The notes beneath the pieces were generated by a model, which saw nothing but the letters and a program-made list of their open reading frames with translations, did no database searches and had not been told where the DNA came from. A program made the translations under genes and the position numbers. Positions 7,871 through 16,223 of a stretch of 35,756 bases of DNA are shown in pieces. This stretch comes from Chloroflexota bacterium. Its GTDB lineage: Bacteria; Chloroflexota; Anaerolineae; B4-G1. The DNA is taken from contig JAAEPW010000951.1 in assembly GCA_024232355.1 (NCBI GenBank), positions 1 to 35,756 of the forward strand. Direction: 5' to 3'. Position 1 is the first letter of the stretch. Every line of letters starts with the position of its first letter.

Positions 7871-7928
7871 TGTAGCCGCGGATTCCATATCGCGCCACCT
7901 GGCACGCGGAATGGAATCCGCGGCTACA
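7871..7928. repeat. 58-bp palindromic repeat, copy 1
   Basis: TGTAGCCGCGGATTCCAT forms a near-perfect 24-bp stem with its complement at the other end; the loop is about 10 nt, with 2 mismatches near the loop. A second element of identical length and end sequence lies at 35647-35704, so this is a dispersed repeat family rather than a one-off hairpin. It sits in the 374-bp gap between the htrA remnant and the macroglobulin gene. In the rest of that gap I see only the promoter below. Confidence 0.75.
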
Positions 7929-7963
7929 GAGTTGTTTTCGGGGTAGGAACCTTTGACCGACGT

Positions 7964-7992
7964 TTGGCGTCTTGGGAATAGTAGAGTAAAAT
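7964..7992 (+). promoter_or_regulatory. Probable promoter of the alpha-2-macroglobulin gene
   Basis: TTGGCG (7964-7969), a 17-bp spacer and TAAAAT (7987-7992) give a predicted start near 7999, about 77 nt before the GTG start codon. An overlapping, poorer -35 candidate TTGACC begins at 7953. The gene thus seems to have its own transcription unit, ending at the strong terminator at 12996-13032. Confidence 0.5.
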
Positions 7993-8075
7993 GATAAATG
8001 AACATTTCTCTTCTTGCCCGCGTGTAACCTAATAGAATCAGCTCTTGTACACTGTATCAAGAAAGGAGAAAAATC

Positions 8076-11000
8076 GTGAACACTCAAACCCCTATTACAG
8101 ATTCACCTACCCGTAACCGCAGACGCTGGATCGTCCCTGCCCTCTATGCCCTCATCATCTTGTGCGTCATCGCCGGATTTGGAGCGTTGCAATGGTTTGC
8201 CACCTTGCCAAAGCGTGTGGATGACCAACAGACCATCGTTGTGGGACCCACTCGCTTTGCGCCCGATAGCGACGCTTCGGTGCGCGTGGTGGTCCAGGAT
8301 TTTGGAGCCGGAAAGCCCATCGTCAATGCCCACGTCAAGGTAAGCCTCAAACCAGCCAGTGGGCGAGCGATTCTGCTCTTTGAAGGGCAGACCGACGAAA
8401 CCGGCAGCCTGCCGGTCAGCTTTCACGTGCTCGCCGACGCGCCCGCCGAGGCGCAACTGGTAGTCGAAACCGAGTCGGACGTGGGAAACGACCGGGTAGA
8501 GCATCCAGTGACCATCGAGCGCGAGTATCGCTTGCTGCTGACCAGCGACAAACCCCTCTATCAGCCCAGCCAGACCATCCACATGCGCGCTTTGGCCCTC
8601 AGCACCTTTGATCTGACCCCCGCCCGAGGCGCGACCGTCAACTTTTTGGTCGAGGACGCCAAGGGCAACAAGGTCTTTCGCCAGAGCGTGGTCGCCTCTG
8701 ATTTTGGTATCGCGGCCGCTGATTTTATCCTGGCCGACATGGTCAACCAGGGCAACTACAAACTCGGTGTCTCTATAGGCAATACAACCTCGGAAAAAAC
8801 GGTAGAGGTGCGTCCCTACGTGCTGCCCAAGTTTGGCGTCAACGTCTCCACCAACCGCAGTTTCTATCTGCCCGGCGAGCGGGTCGAAGGTGTGGTGCAG
8901 GCCGACTATTTTTTCGGCAAGCCCGTGGCCGAGGGGCAGGTGCAGATCGTTGGCAGTGTGTGGGACGTCGAGCGCACGGTGCTCATCGATCTGCTCGGCG
9001 AGACCAACGAGAACGGCACCTACGAGTTTGGCTTTGACATGCCCGAATACTTTGCCGGGTCAGGACTGGAATTGGGGCAGGCTCAGTTTGCGCTGGAGGT
9101 AACCGTCATAGACCAGACCGATCACCCGGAACAGATCAGCCAGGTGCTACCCATCGCAACCCAGCCATTGGTCATCGAGGCGGTCGCCGAGAGCGGGACG
9201 CTCAAGCCAGGCGTCGAGAACATTGTCTATATCCTCACCTCTTACCCCGACGGTCAGCCCGCGCCGACGACGTTACAGATTCGCGTGGACGGCGGCAGTG
9301 TGACCGAACTTGCCACCGGCGAGTTTGGTCTAGCCGAGTTTACCTTTACACCACAAACCGGGGCACATCCCAATCTCGACATCATTGCCCAAGACGAGAC
9401 CGGACTCTCAGCCAAGCGACAAATTGTCTTTGAGGCCGAGTACGGCAGCGACAGCGTGCTCCTACGCGCCGACCGGGCTGCCTACGTCGTCGGCGAGACG
9501 ATGCACTTGGTTGCCTTTACGCCGGTCGAGTTTGGCGACATTTACCTGGACATCGTCAAGACCGGGCAGACCCTCTCTACCCGCTCGACCCGTGTAGAGG
9601 GCGGTAAGGCCGAGTTCGCCGTCGATGTGAGCGCCGACCTGTACGGCACACTGGAACTCCACGCCTACAAAGTGCTGCTCGATGGCACCATCGTCCGCGA
9701 CACGCGGCTGGTGGTGGTCGATGCGCCCAACGATCTGGACATTGCCATTACGGCCGATGCCGACCTACGGTCGGTTGAGACCTATCTGCCGGGCGAGACA
9801 GCAACGCTCGACTTTCAGACCAGCAATGCCGGACAAGGCGGCGGGGTACAGACAGCCTTAGGATTGGCCATCGTGGACGAATCGGTCTTTGCCCTGCAAC
9901 GTCAAGACCCTGGTTTTGCCAAGCTCTACTTTATGCTGGAACAGGAATTGATGGAGCCCTTTTACCAGATCAAGAGCTTTGAACTGCCCGCCGCCATCCC
10001 CCCCGACGAGGAACAAGTCCGATTGGCCCAAGATGATGCGGCAAAAGCAACCTGGGCCGGAGCACCTGTCTTGGCCGCTCCCCGCCCCGTCAACTCGCGC
10101 CAGGAAAAGATGGCCAAGGTGCGCGAGAGACAGCAAAAGGGATTCGAGCGCATCAGCCAGGCATCCGTCGTCGGACTGATCCTTCTCCCGATAGTGCTGT
10201 GGGTTGTGGTCATCGCCACCTTGCGAGGTTCAGGCATCATAAAGCGCTCACTCAAACAGTTGGCCATCGTCTCTGGAGTGATCCTGCTGATGGGCGGATG
10301 CCTGGTCGGCTGGTTCATCGCACTGACAGAGGCTTTCTACCTCTTTGATCCGGAAATCGTATTCATTCTGCTAGCCGCCGTCTTTGGTCTGGCAATGTTG
10401 ATCTTTGTCGGCTATGCTTGGATCAAACGTGACTCGGCAGCCCGGTGGTTCACCCTGCTGACTCTGGTATGGGCGGCTCTGTGTTTCTTGTTGGTACAAG
10501 CCTCGGACAAAGCGGGAGGGCCACCAGAAGTATTGGCCATTTTCGCGCTTTTAGCCCTCGTGCTAGTCCCCGGTGCATATCTGCTCTTGGGACAGGCCCG
10601 CTGGGTCCAGGAACGTCGTTTTGCTGGCGTATTGATGACTGTCGTGGGAACGCTGACGGCGCTGCCCGCGATGGCCATCCCCCTGCTTGTTCTCGTTCTC
10701 CTCGCTTCTGGCGGTATGATGATGGGCGCGATGGCCCCTTCCCCTCCGATGGATTTAGAGATGTCAACCCCCGTGACACAAGAAATAGAGATGCCGCCAG
10801 TGGATGAGGGCGAGGGGGCACGATCCGATGAACAAGCGGCCGGAGATGCCCCACGCCTGCGCCAATACTTTCCCGAAACCCTCTATTGGGCCCCCGAGGT
10901 CCTCACCGATGAGGACGGTTTCGCATCCCTCGAAATCCCAATGGCCGACTCGATCACCACCTGGCGGCTGACGGCACTGGCTTCGTCGCAGGATGGACGG

Positions 11001-12962
11001 CTGGGTTTTAGCACACGCGGTATTCGGGTCTTTCAGGATTTCTTTGTGGACGTTGACCTGCCCGTCTCGCTGACGCAGGGGGACGAGATCAGCATCCCTA
11101 TCGGCGTCTTTAACTATTTGCCCGAGGCCCAGGAAGTGCGGCTGGTGGTCGAGCCGGAATCCTGGTTCGAGCTGCTGGGCGAGGAAGAACAGACGCTGAC
11201 CATCGCCTCCAACGACATCGAGGTGGTCTACTTTCCCATCCGCGTCGTCAAGTTTGGACGGCGAGGCTTCCAGGTGACGGCCTGGGGCGAGCAAATGAGT
11301 GACGCCATCCGCCGCGAGGTCAACGTCGTGCCCGATGGCAAAGAGTTCCGCCTGACAGAGAGCGACTGGCTGCGTGAGGAAGCGGATTTACAGGATCCAT
11401 TAGAGATCGAACTCACCATCCCACCGGAGGCCGTGCCAGAGACGCCCTACGTCGAGGTCAAAATCTATCCGGGGGTGATGGCCCAGGTGGTAGAGGGATT
11501 AGAGAAAATACTCAGACTGCCTCACGGCTGATTTGAACAAACTACGTCGGCGACGTACCCGAATGTTCTTGTTCTAAATTACTTGCAGACGACCGGCCAA
11601 GCTAACCCCGAGTTACAGATGCAGGCCGAAAAATACGTGGGCACCGGCTACCAGCGCTTGCTGACCTTTGAGGTGAACGGAGGCGGATTCTCCCTGATGG
11701 GCAACCCACCGGCGCGGGTCTTTCTCACCGCCTACGGGCTGCTCGAGTTCAACGACATGTCCAAGGTCTACCCGGTGGACGAGGCCGTCATCGAGCGGGC
11801 CGTGGAATGGCTGTTCAGCCAGCAGCAATCCGATGGCACGTGGCTGGTCGGCGATTACCGCGCTGGACAGGGGGCGCTGGGCGCGACGTCTTACGTCGTG
11901 TGGGCGCTGACCGAGGCCGGTTACGAGGACACTTCTCAGGTGGGGCAAGCGGTCTCCTACATTCACGAGTTTGCGCTGCAAGAGGAAGACCCATACAACC
12001 TGGCGCTGGCGGCCTACGCGCTGGCGGCCTACGATCCCGAAGGCTCGATGACAAAAGCCGTGCTCGATCGGCTCTACGAGATGCGCGTTCAAGACGGGGA
12101 TACCGTCTATTGGCCCATCGGTGAAGCCTCGTTTATGGGCGCGACGGGTGAAAGCGGTAGCCTGGAGACAACGGCACTGGCAGCCTACGCTTTTATGAAA
12201 GCCAACGCTCATCCCGACGTGATAGGCGGCACACTGGCCTACCTGATCCAGGGCAAAGATAGTTGGGGCACCTGGGGCACCACCCAGGCGACCATCCTCA
12301 CCCTCAAAGCCCTGTTGCTCGCAACAGAGCAAGCCGGAGCGGCTGAAGGCCCATCCATAGTACACGTGAGTTTGAACAAGGAGCAGACGCAGCAAATCAC
12401 AATTGACGAGACCAACGCGGATGTGGTGCATCTCGTCACCTTTGACCGCGGTTTTTCACCCTCTGGAGCCAACCGAGTGCAAATACAGGTGGAAGGAGGC
12501 GGCAACTTGATGTACCAAGTCGCCACCCGTTACTATTTGCCGTGGGATCAGGTGCCACCCACAACCAATATGAAGGAACTGATCTCCATCGACGTAAACT
12601 ATGATCGCACGGCGTTGGCCGTCAACGACGAGGTGACGGTGGACGTGAGCGCAAGGCTCAACGAGGAGGGCGTAGTCAGGATGGCACTGATCGACCTGGG
12701 TGTGCCCCCTGGCTTTACCGTGCTGACCGAGGACCTGAGCCGGTTGGTGGAGCAAGGCGTCATCGCCCGCTACGAGCTGACGGGGCGGCAGATCATCATC
12801 TACCTGGAAGATTTCTCGTCCGGGTTCCCGCTCCGGTTTAACTACCGGCTGCGGGCGCGCTTCCCGATGCGGGCGCAGACACCGCCCTCCAGCGCGTACG
12901 ATTACTACAATCCGAGTGATTTAACGGTGCAGCCACCGCTAGAGGTGACGGTGAGCGAGTAA
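8076..12962 (+). CDS. Alpha-2-macroglobulin family protein with in-frame TGA at the thioester cysteine (candidate selenoprotein)
   Basis: Read through the TGA at 11529-11531, this gene encodes 1,628 residues. A membrane anchor (about 15-42, after a basic RNRRR) is followed by macroglobulin domains, including the MG2 signature TSDKPLYQPSQTIHMRALAL (from 156). A block of about six helices (about 698-885) interrupts the protein. Then comes the A2M core (LYWAPEVLTDEDGFASLEIP, from 936), the thioester domain starting LRLPHG-[TGA]-FEQTTSATYPNV with the TGA at residue 1152, and a C-terminal receptor-type domain ending near the stop. In the family the residue after PHG/PYG is the Cys whose thiol forms the internal thioester with the Gln of 'CxEQ'; here that codon is TGA. 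Such proteins trap proteases at the cell surface. The GTG start has AAAGGAG at 8062-8068. Downstream of the TGA there is no start with a ribosome binding site and no signal peptide, so the C-terminal part is not a separate gene. Either UGA is decoded (as selenocysteine) or the gene is dead by one mutation. Confidence 0.85.
11529..11531 (+). other. In-frame TGA replacing the thioester Cys codon (candidate selenocysteine codon)
   Basis: Codons on both sides are in the same frame and conserved: CTG CCT CAC GGC [TGA] TTT GAA CAA ACT ACG. This aligns TGA with the reactive Cys of the macroglobulin GCxEQ thioester motif. No other stop occurs in 1,628 codons. Cys codons (TGC, TGT) become TGA only by a transversion. 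Sec/Cys exchange at a reactive thiol is the hallmark by which selenoproteins are recognised. I see no selA, selB, selD or tRNA-Sec in this window, so the decoding machinery must be sought elsewhere in the genome. Confidence 0.6.
11532..11568 (+). promoter_or_regulatory. Candidate bacterial SECIS hairpin
   Basis: Directly after the TGA there are 11 nt (TTTGAACAAAC), then a perfect 6-bp stem TACGTC/GACGTA (11543-11548 with 11552-11557) closed by a GGC loop. A lower 5-bp stem GAACA/TGTTC (11535-11539 with 11564-11568) brackets it across an asymmetric internal loop. Published bacterial SECIS rules ask for a short apical loop with a G in its first two positions, an upper stem of at least 4 bp, and about 16-37 nt from UGA to loop; here that distance is 17 nt. 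In E. coli fdhF the SelB-binding mini-hairpin also begins 11 nt after UGA. The E. coli bulged U is not evident. A 6-bp hairpin can arise by chance in coding DNA. Confidence 0.5.
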
Positions 12963-12995
12963 CCATATCTTGTGCAATACAGTTCACAAAAAGAG

Positions 12996-13032
12996 AAACC
13001 GGGTTTTGTCGCTTGTACAAAACCCGGTTTCT
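12996..13032. terminator. Strong terminator after the macroglobulin gene
   Basis: A perfect 15-bp stem, GAAACCGGGTTTTGT (12996-13010) with its complement (13018-13032) and a 7-nt loop, followed by TTTCTC. It lies 33 bp past the macroglobulin stop and can also serve the convergent small gene at 13058-13375. Confidence 0.85.
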
Positions 13033-13057
13033 TTCTCAACAGCAATGCTGTGCCGTA

Positions 13058-13375
13058 TTATTCGTAGGGAAAATCGTCCTCAATAGTTCCCTCAAACTCT
13101 TCCTCTATTTCCATCCCTACGGGATCTTCCTTGCCGCGCACCAAAAAGACCCAGCAGAGCACAGGCACAATCAGGAACAAGATACTAAGGCAGCACGGTG
13201 CAATGCCATAAGCCTGTGGGATACTGCCCGAGTCAGAATACGAGCCAAAGTCGGAACTCCAAGTGCCCACATTAGCAAATATAGCAATGCCCGAACTGCA
13301 CAATGGACCTGTGCAACACAAAAACACAATGATGGCTACTACAATGGTGATAATCGTACCGTTTTGCTTTGTCAT
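13058..13375 (-). CDS. Small Cys-rich two-helix membrane protein
   Basis: 105 residues, family not recognised. Two hydrophobic helices (about 8-32 and 60-79) contain or flank clustered cysteines (FLCCTGPLC and APCCLSIL), separated by a Ser/Gly-rich outside-type loop. The C-terminus is strongly acidic (EIEEEFEGTIEDDFPYE). The paired CC motifs could carry lipidation, disulfides or a metal; nothing distinguishes these. AAGGAGGAG precedes the ATG at 13375, an excellent ribosome binding site, which argues that it is real. It lies 77 bp after tatC on the same strand and may be the last gene of that operon. Confidence 0.6.
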   Translation of the reverse strand: MTKQNGTIITIVVAIIVFLCCTGPLCSSGIAIFANVGTWSSDFGSYSDSGSIPQAYGIAPCCLSILFLIVPVLCWVFLVRGKEDPVGMEIEEEFEGTIEDDFPYE

Positions 13376-13452
13376 TTGATCTCCTCCTTATTTGGAATAT
13401 AGGGTGGGAGCACTCGCCCCCGTCATCAAACCAACAAACGAACCAAGACCAA

Positions 13453-14169
13453 CTATACTGCTATCCGTGCCAACAAGATGCCAAACTCATACAACAGCAT
13501 GAATGGCACCATGACCAACATCATATTCAGCGGATCGGTGGTGGGAGTGACGATAGCGGCTCCGGCAGCCGCACCAACAACAACAAGCCGCCGTGCTTTG
13601 GCGAATCCCCGGTGGTCAACAACGCCCAACTTTGCCAGAAAATACATCACCAGCGGCGTCTCAAAGACGAGGCCCGCCCAGACCATTATGTTACTGACAA
13701 AAGAAATATAATAGTCAATAGAATACTGATTTTTGACAACGGTCGATAAAAAGCCTGTTAGGAAAGGTAATGCAGCCGGGAGCAGAATATAGGCCGCAAA
13801 GAGCACTCCGGTGGCGAAACTCAGCGCAGCGAGCGGCGCACCAATGAGCACGTACCGTTTTTCACGAGATTCCAGGCCCGGTGCTACGAACAGAAACAAC
13901 TGATACACAATGACGGGCATAGCAAGCACGGTGCCGATCACAATGGCGACTTTGAAAAAGACAGCCGTAGATTCAGTGGGTCGCAGCGCCTGAAGTTCGA
14001 TACCCAGGTCTTTGGTAGGCTTGGCCAACGTCTCCAGGGTCAGTGGAGTGAAAAAGCTGCCTACGACTATACCCACAGCGAGAGCAATGATCGCTCGAAT
14101 CAGCCGTCGGCGTAGATCCTCAATGTGTTCGAGGATGCTCATCCCTGGTGAGTCACTTTCGGAGGTCAT
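13453..14169 (-). CDS. tatC: Twin-arginine translocase subunit TatC
   Basis: 238 residues with six helices. The cytoplasmic N-terminus MSILEHIEDLRRRLI is the conserved Tat signal-peptide contact segment (family: 'HLxELRxRL'). FVAPGLESREKRYVL matches the conserved 'F-x-x-P-G-L-x-x-x-E' loop. TatC recognises folded proteins with RR signal peptides and recruits TatA/TatB-type partners. The start overlaps the stop of the TatA/B-like gene by one base (TGATG), with AGGAG just upstream, so the two are translationally coupled. Confidence 0.95.
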   Translation of the reverse strand: MTSESDSPGMSILEHIEDLRRRLIRAIIALAVGIVVGSFFTPLTLETLAKPTKDLGIELQALRPTESTAVFFKVAIVIGTVLAMPVIVYQLFLFVAPGLESREKRYVLIGAPLAALSFATGVLFAAYILLPAALPFLTGFLSTVVKNQYSIDYYISFVSNIMVWAGLVFETPLVMYFLAKLGVVDHRGFAKARRLVVVGAAAGAAIVTPTTDPLNMMLVMVPFMLLYEFGILLARIAV

Positions 14170-14600
14170 CAGTTCTCCTGTGTGGTGCTGTTTCTGGCAT
14201 CAATCGGAATGATTTCCCCTTGCTCCAGAACCTGGGTCGTTTCACGCGCGGTGACATCGAGTTCGGCCTGGATGCTTTGGATCGGTTCTGCCTCGTTCTC
14301 GACAACATTCATCAGGGCTTGACGCGTCTCGCGCCCCACAGCCGAGAGTTCAGCCCGGAGACTGGTGAGCGGTTCCGTCAAGCTCCTGATAGCGTTTCCT
14401 GGTGGCTCTCCTGTCCCACGCTCGGAAGCCACAACTTCGGCTTGCAGAGTAGACGTAAACTCGTTCGAGAATCGACGCAACTGGGCAGTCACGCGGCTGA
14501 TGGAGCGAACAATCTCCACCATGCGCTTGGGACCGATCGTCAAAATGGCGATAATCAAGATAACGGTCAGTTCCAATGGGCCGACGTTCATAAAGTTCAC
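14169..14600 (-). CDS. TatA/TatB-family sec-independent translocase component
   Basis: 143 residues. A single N-terminal helix (GPLELTVILIIAILTIGPKRM) with the TatA/B 'L-x-I-L-x-x-h-h-h-h-G-P-K-x-h' pattern is followed by an amphipathic segment and a long, partly coiled-coil hydrophilic tail. The length and the tail are closer to TatB than to TatA, but single TatA-type proteins can do both jobs. The start is a GTG overlapping the nusB stop (GTGA, 4 nt); an ATG at 14591 is an alternative. It forms one translational unit with tatC. Confidence 0.85.
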   Translation of the reverse strand: MNFMNVGPLELTVILIIAILTIGPKRMVEIVRSISRVTAQLRRFSNEFTSTLQAEVVASERGTGEPPGNAIRSLTEPLTSLRAELSAVGRETRQALMNVVENEAEPIQSIQAELDVTARETTQVLEQGEIIPIDARNSTTQEN

Positions 14601-15052
14601 GCCTTTGCCTCGTTCCCCTTTGTCATGTCGCGGACCGCTTGTATAATGGCGTGTTTATGTTCCACCAATGCGCCCAATACTCCGTTTACAAATCGTGGGG
14701 CGCTGTCAGAGCCAAAGGTCTTGGCCAACTCGACAGCTTCGTTGATGGCCACTTTGACGGGCGTTTGACCATCTACGGCAAACTCGAAAATCGCCATACG
14801 TAGAATATTGCGATCAATGTAGGCCATTTGATCCAACGGCCATTCGGGAGCGTGACGGTGGATAAAAACGTCGAGGGTAGATTGGTGCTGGATCACGCCG
14901 TTCACCAGATGGCGGCTAAAGGCTCTAACAGATTTCGGCAGTTGAGTGGCATCCAATCGCTGTTCCAACGCAACAGCAGGTGTGTGATTTGCACAGTCAA
15001 CTTCGTACAATACCTGTAGTGCAACGACGCGAGCCTGATGACGTGCTTTCAC
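14597..15052 (-). CDS. nusB: Transcription antitermination factor NusB
   Basis: 151 residues, all-helical. Family segments seen: ARVVALQVLYEVD at the start, LDVFIHRHAPEWPLDQMAYIDRNILRMAIFE in the middle, and VAINEAVELAKTFGSDSAPRFVNGVLGAL near the end. NusB binds boxA RNA with S10 (NusE) in rRNA antitermination. The start is GTG at 15052 with GGAGG upstream. Its stop overlaps the TatA/B-like start. Confidence 0.95.
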   Translation of the reverse strand: MKARHQARVVALQVLYEVDCANHTPAVALEQRLDATQLPKSVRAFSRHLVNGVIQHQSTLDVFIHRHAPEWPLDQMAYIDRNILRMAIFEFAVDGQTPVKVAINEAVELAKTFGSDSAPRFVNGVLGALVEHKHAIIQAVRDMTKGNEAKA

Positions 15053-15080
15053 AGTTGCGTTGCCTCCAGCAGCGGGTCAG

Positions 15081-15419
15081 TCACGCCTCCTCCGATGAGG
15101 AAACTACGTCCTCAATAAATACATCAACGGATTCGACTTGCATACCAATCATATCCTGGATCGCGCGGGTGACCTCGGCCTGGATTTGCCGCCCCACGTT
15201 GAGCATGTTGACGCGCGGCTCGGTCATAAGGTACAGTTTCACCCACACGTTGTTTCCAACAACCTCGATTTTTACGCCATCGTGCCGAAGCAGGCGCCGC
15301 ATACCCGGTGGTGAGATCAAACGGGCAACGCCTGGCACAGCCAAGGTCGTAAGACGGGCCGTAGTCTCTAGCACTTCTGGTGCAATAGTGATCTTGCCAA
15401 TCTTGGGTTCCACGTCCAT
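15081..15419 (-). CDS. Asp23/Gls24 family envelope-stress protein (copy 1)
   Basis: 112 residues. The sequence has the Asp23 pattern: IGKITIAPEVLETTARLTTLAVPGVARL, a central VKIEVVGNNVWVKLYLMTE strand pair, then VGRQIQAEVTRAIQDMIGMQVESVDVFIEDV. Asp23/Gls24 proteins of Gram-positives are membrane-associated and linked to envelope stress; many genomes carry one next to nusB, as here. AGGGGAT precedes the ATG at 15419. A second paralogue (24449-24805) heads the neighbouring operon. Confidence 0.88.
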   Translation of the reverse strand: MDVEPKIGKITIAPEVLETTARLTTLAVPGVARLISPPGMRRLLRHDGVKIEVVGNNVWVKLYLMTEPRVNMLNVGRQIQAEVTRAIQDMIGMQVESVDVFIEDVVSSSEEA

Positions 15420-15454
15420 TTTTATCCCCTGTGCAGGTTGTTTGGCAATTTGCC

Positions 15455-16198
15455 CTACATCACCAAACCGCCATCCACGGTTAGTACCTCTCCAGTGATA
15501 AAGGCAGCCTCATCGGAAGCCAGGAAAGCGACGGCGTAAGCAATTTCTTCAGGCTTGCCCATTCGTCTCAGCGGCGTAACCTCGATGGCCTGTTGTATCA
15601 ACTCTTCTGGCAAGTCGGAGGTCAAATCGGTCGGCACAAATCCCGGCGCGATGCAGTTCACGGTGATGCTGCGGGGGCCGAGTTCCTTGGCCAAGCTCTT
15701 GGTGAAACCGATCATGCCAGCCTTGGAAGCAGCATAGTTGGTTTGTCCCCCCTGGCCCGAGATACCAGAGACAGACGTGATATTGATGATCCGCCCCTGT
15801 CGCCGCCGCACCATTGGACGAGCAGCGGCCTTGCAACAGTTGAACACGCTTTTGAGATTGATGCGTAGGACGTCGTCCCAATCCCCTTCTTTCATCAACA
15901 TCAGCAATTGATCTCGGGTGGTGCCCGCATTGTTGACCAAGATATCTATCTGGTCAAAGGTATCCCGCGTCGCCTTGATCAACCTAGCAGCCTGCTCGAA
16001 ATCGCCAACGTCGGCCTGCACTGCGATGGCTTGCCCCCCATCGGCCTCAATAACTGCCACAACCTCTGCAGCGGCATCTGCATTCCGGTTATAGTTGATC
16101 ACGACACGCGCTCCCCGCCGTGCCAGTTCTACAGCGATGGCTCGCCCGATGCCGCGCGACGCGCCGGTTACGATAGCGACTTTGTTTTCCAGTTTCAT
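15455..16198 (-). CDS. fabG: 3-oxoacyl-[acyl-carrier-protein] reductase FabG
   Basis: 247 residues, a classical short-chain dehydrogenase. The NADPH-binding TGASRGIGRA is at 11-20 and NNAG at 89-92. The catalytic Ser142 (NITSVSG), Tyr155 and Lys159 (YAASK) are all present. The C-terminus FITGEVLTVDGGLVM is typical of FabG. The enzyme reduces 3-oxoacyl-ACP in fatty-acid elongation. It follows fabD by 25 bp in the same operon. No acpP lies next to it, unlike the common fabD-fabG-acpP order. Confidence 0.95.
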   Translation of the reverse strand: MKLENKVAIVTGASRGIGRAIAVELARRGARVVINYNRNADAAAEVVAVIEADGGQAIAVQADVGDFEQAARLIKATRDTFDQIDILVNNAGTTRDQLLMLMKEGDWDDVLRINLKSVFNCCKAAARPMVRRRQGRIINITSVSGISGQGGQTNYAASKAGMIGFTKSLAKELGPRSITVNCIAPGFVPTDLTSDLPEELIQQAIEVTPLRRMGKPEEIAYAVAFLASDEAAFITGEVLTVDGGLVM

Positions 16199-16223
16199 TG
16201 GACTTTTCAGCCTCTAGTCTCTT

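Noticed and set aside
11583..12962. Second half of the macroglobulin as an independent gene starting at TTG 11583
   Set aside because: No ribosome binding site, no signal peptide, and the preceding 17 codons are also conserved thioester-domain sequence in the same frame.
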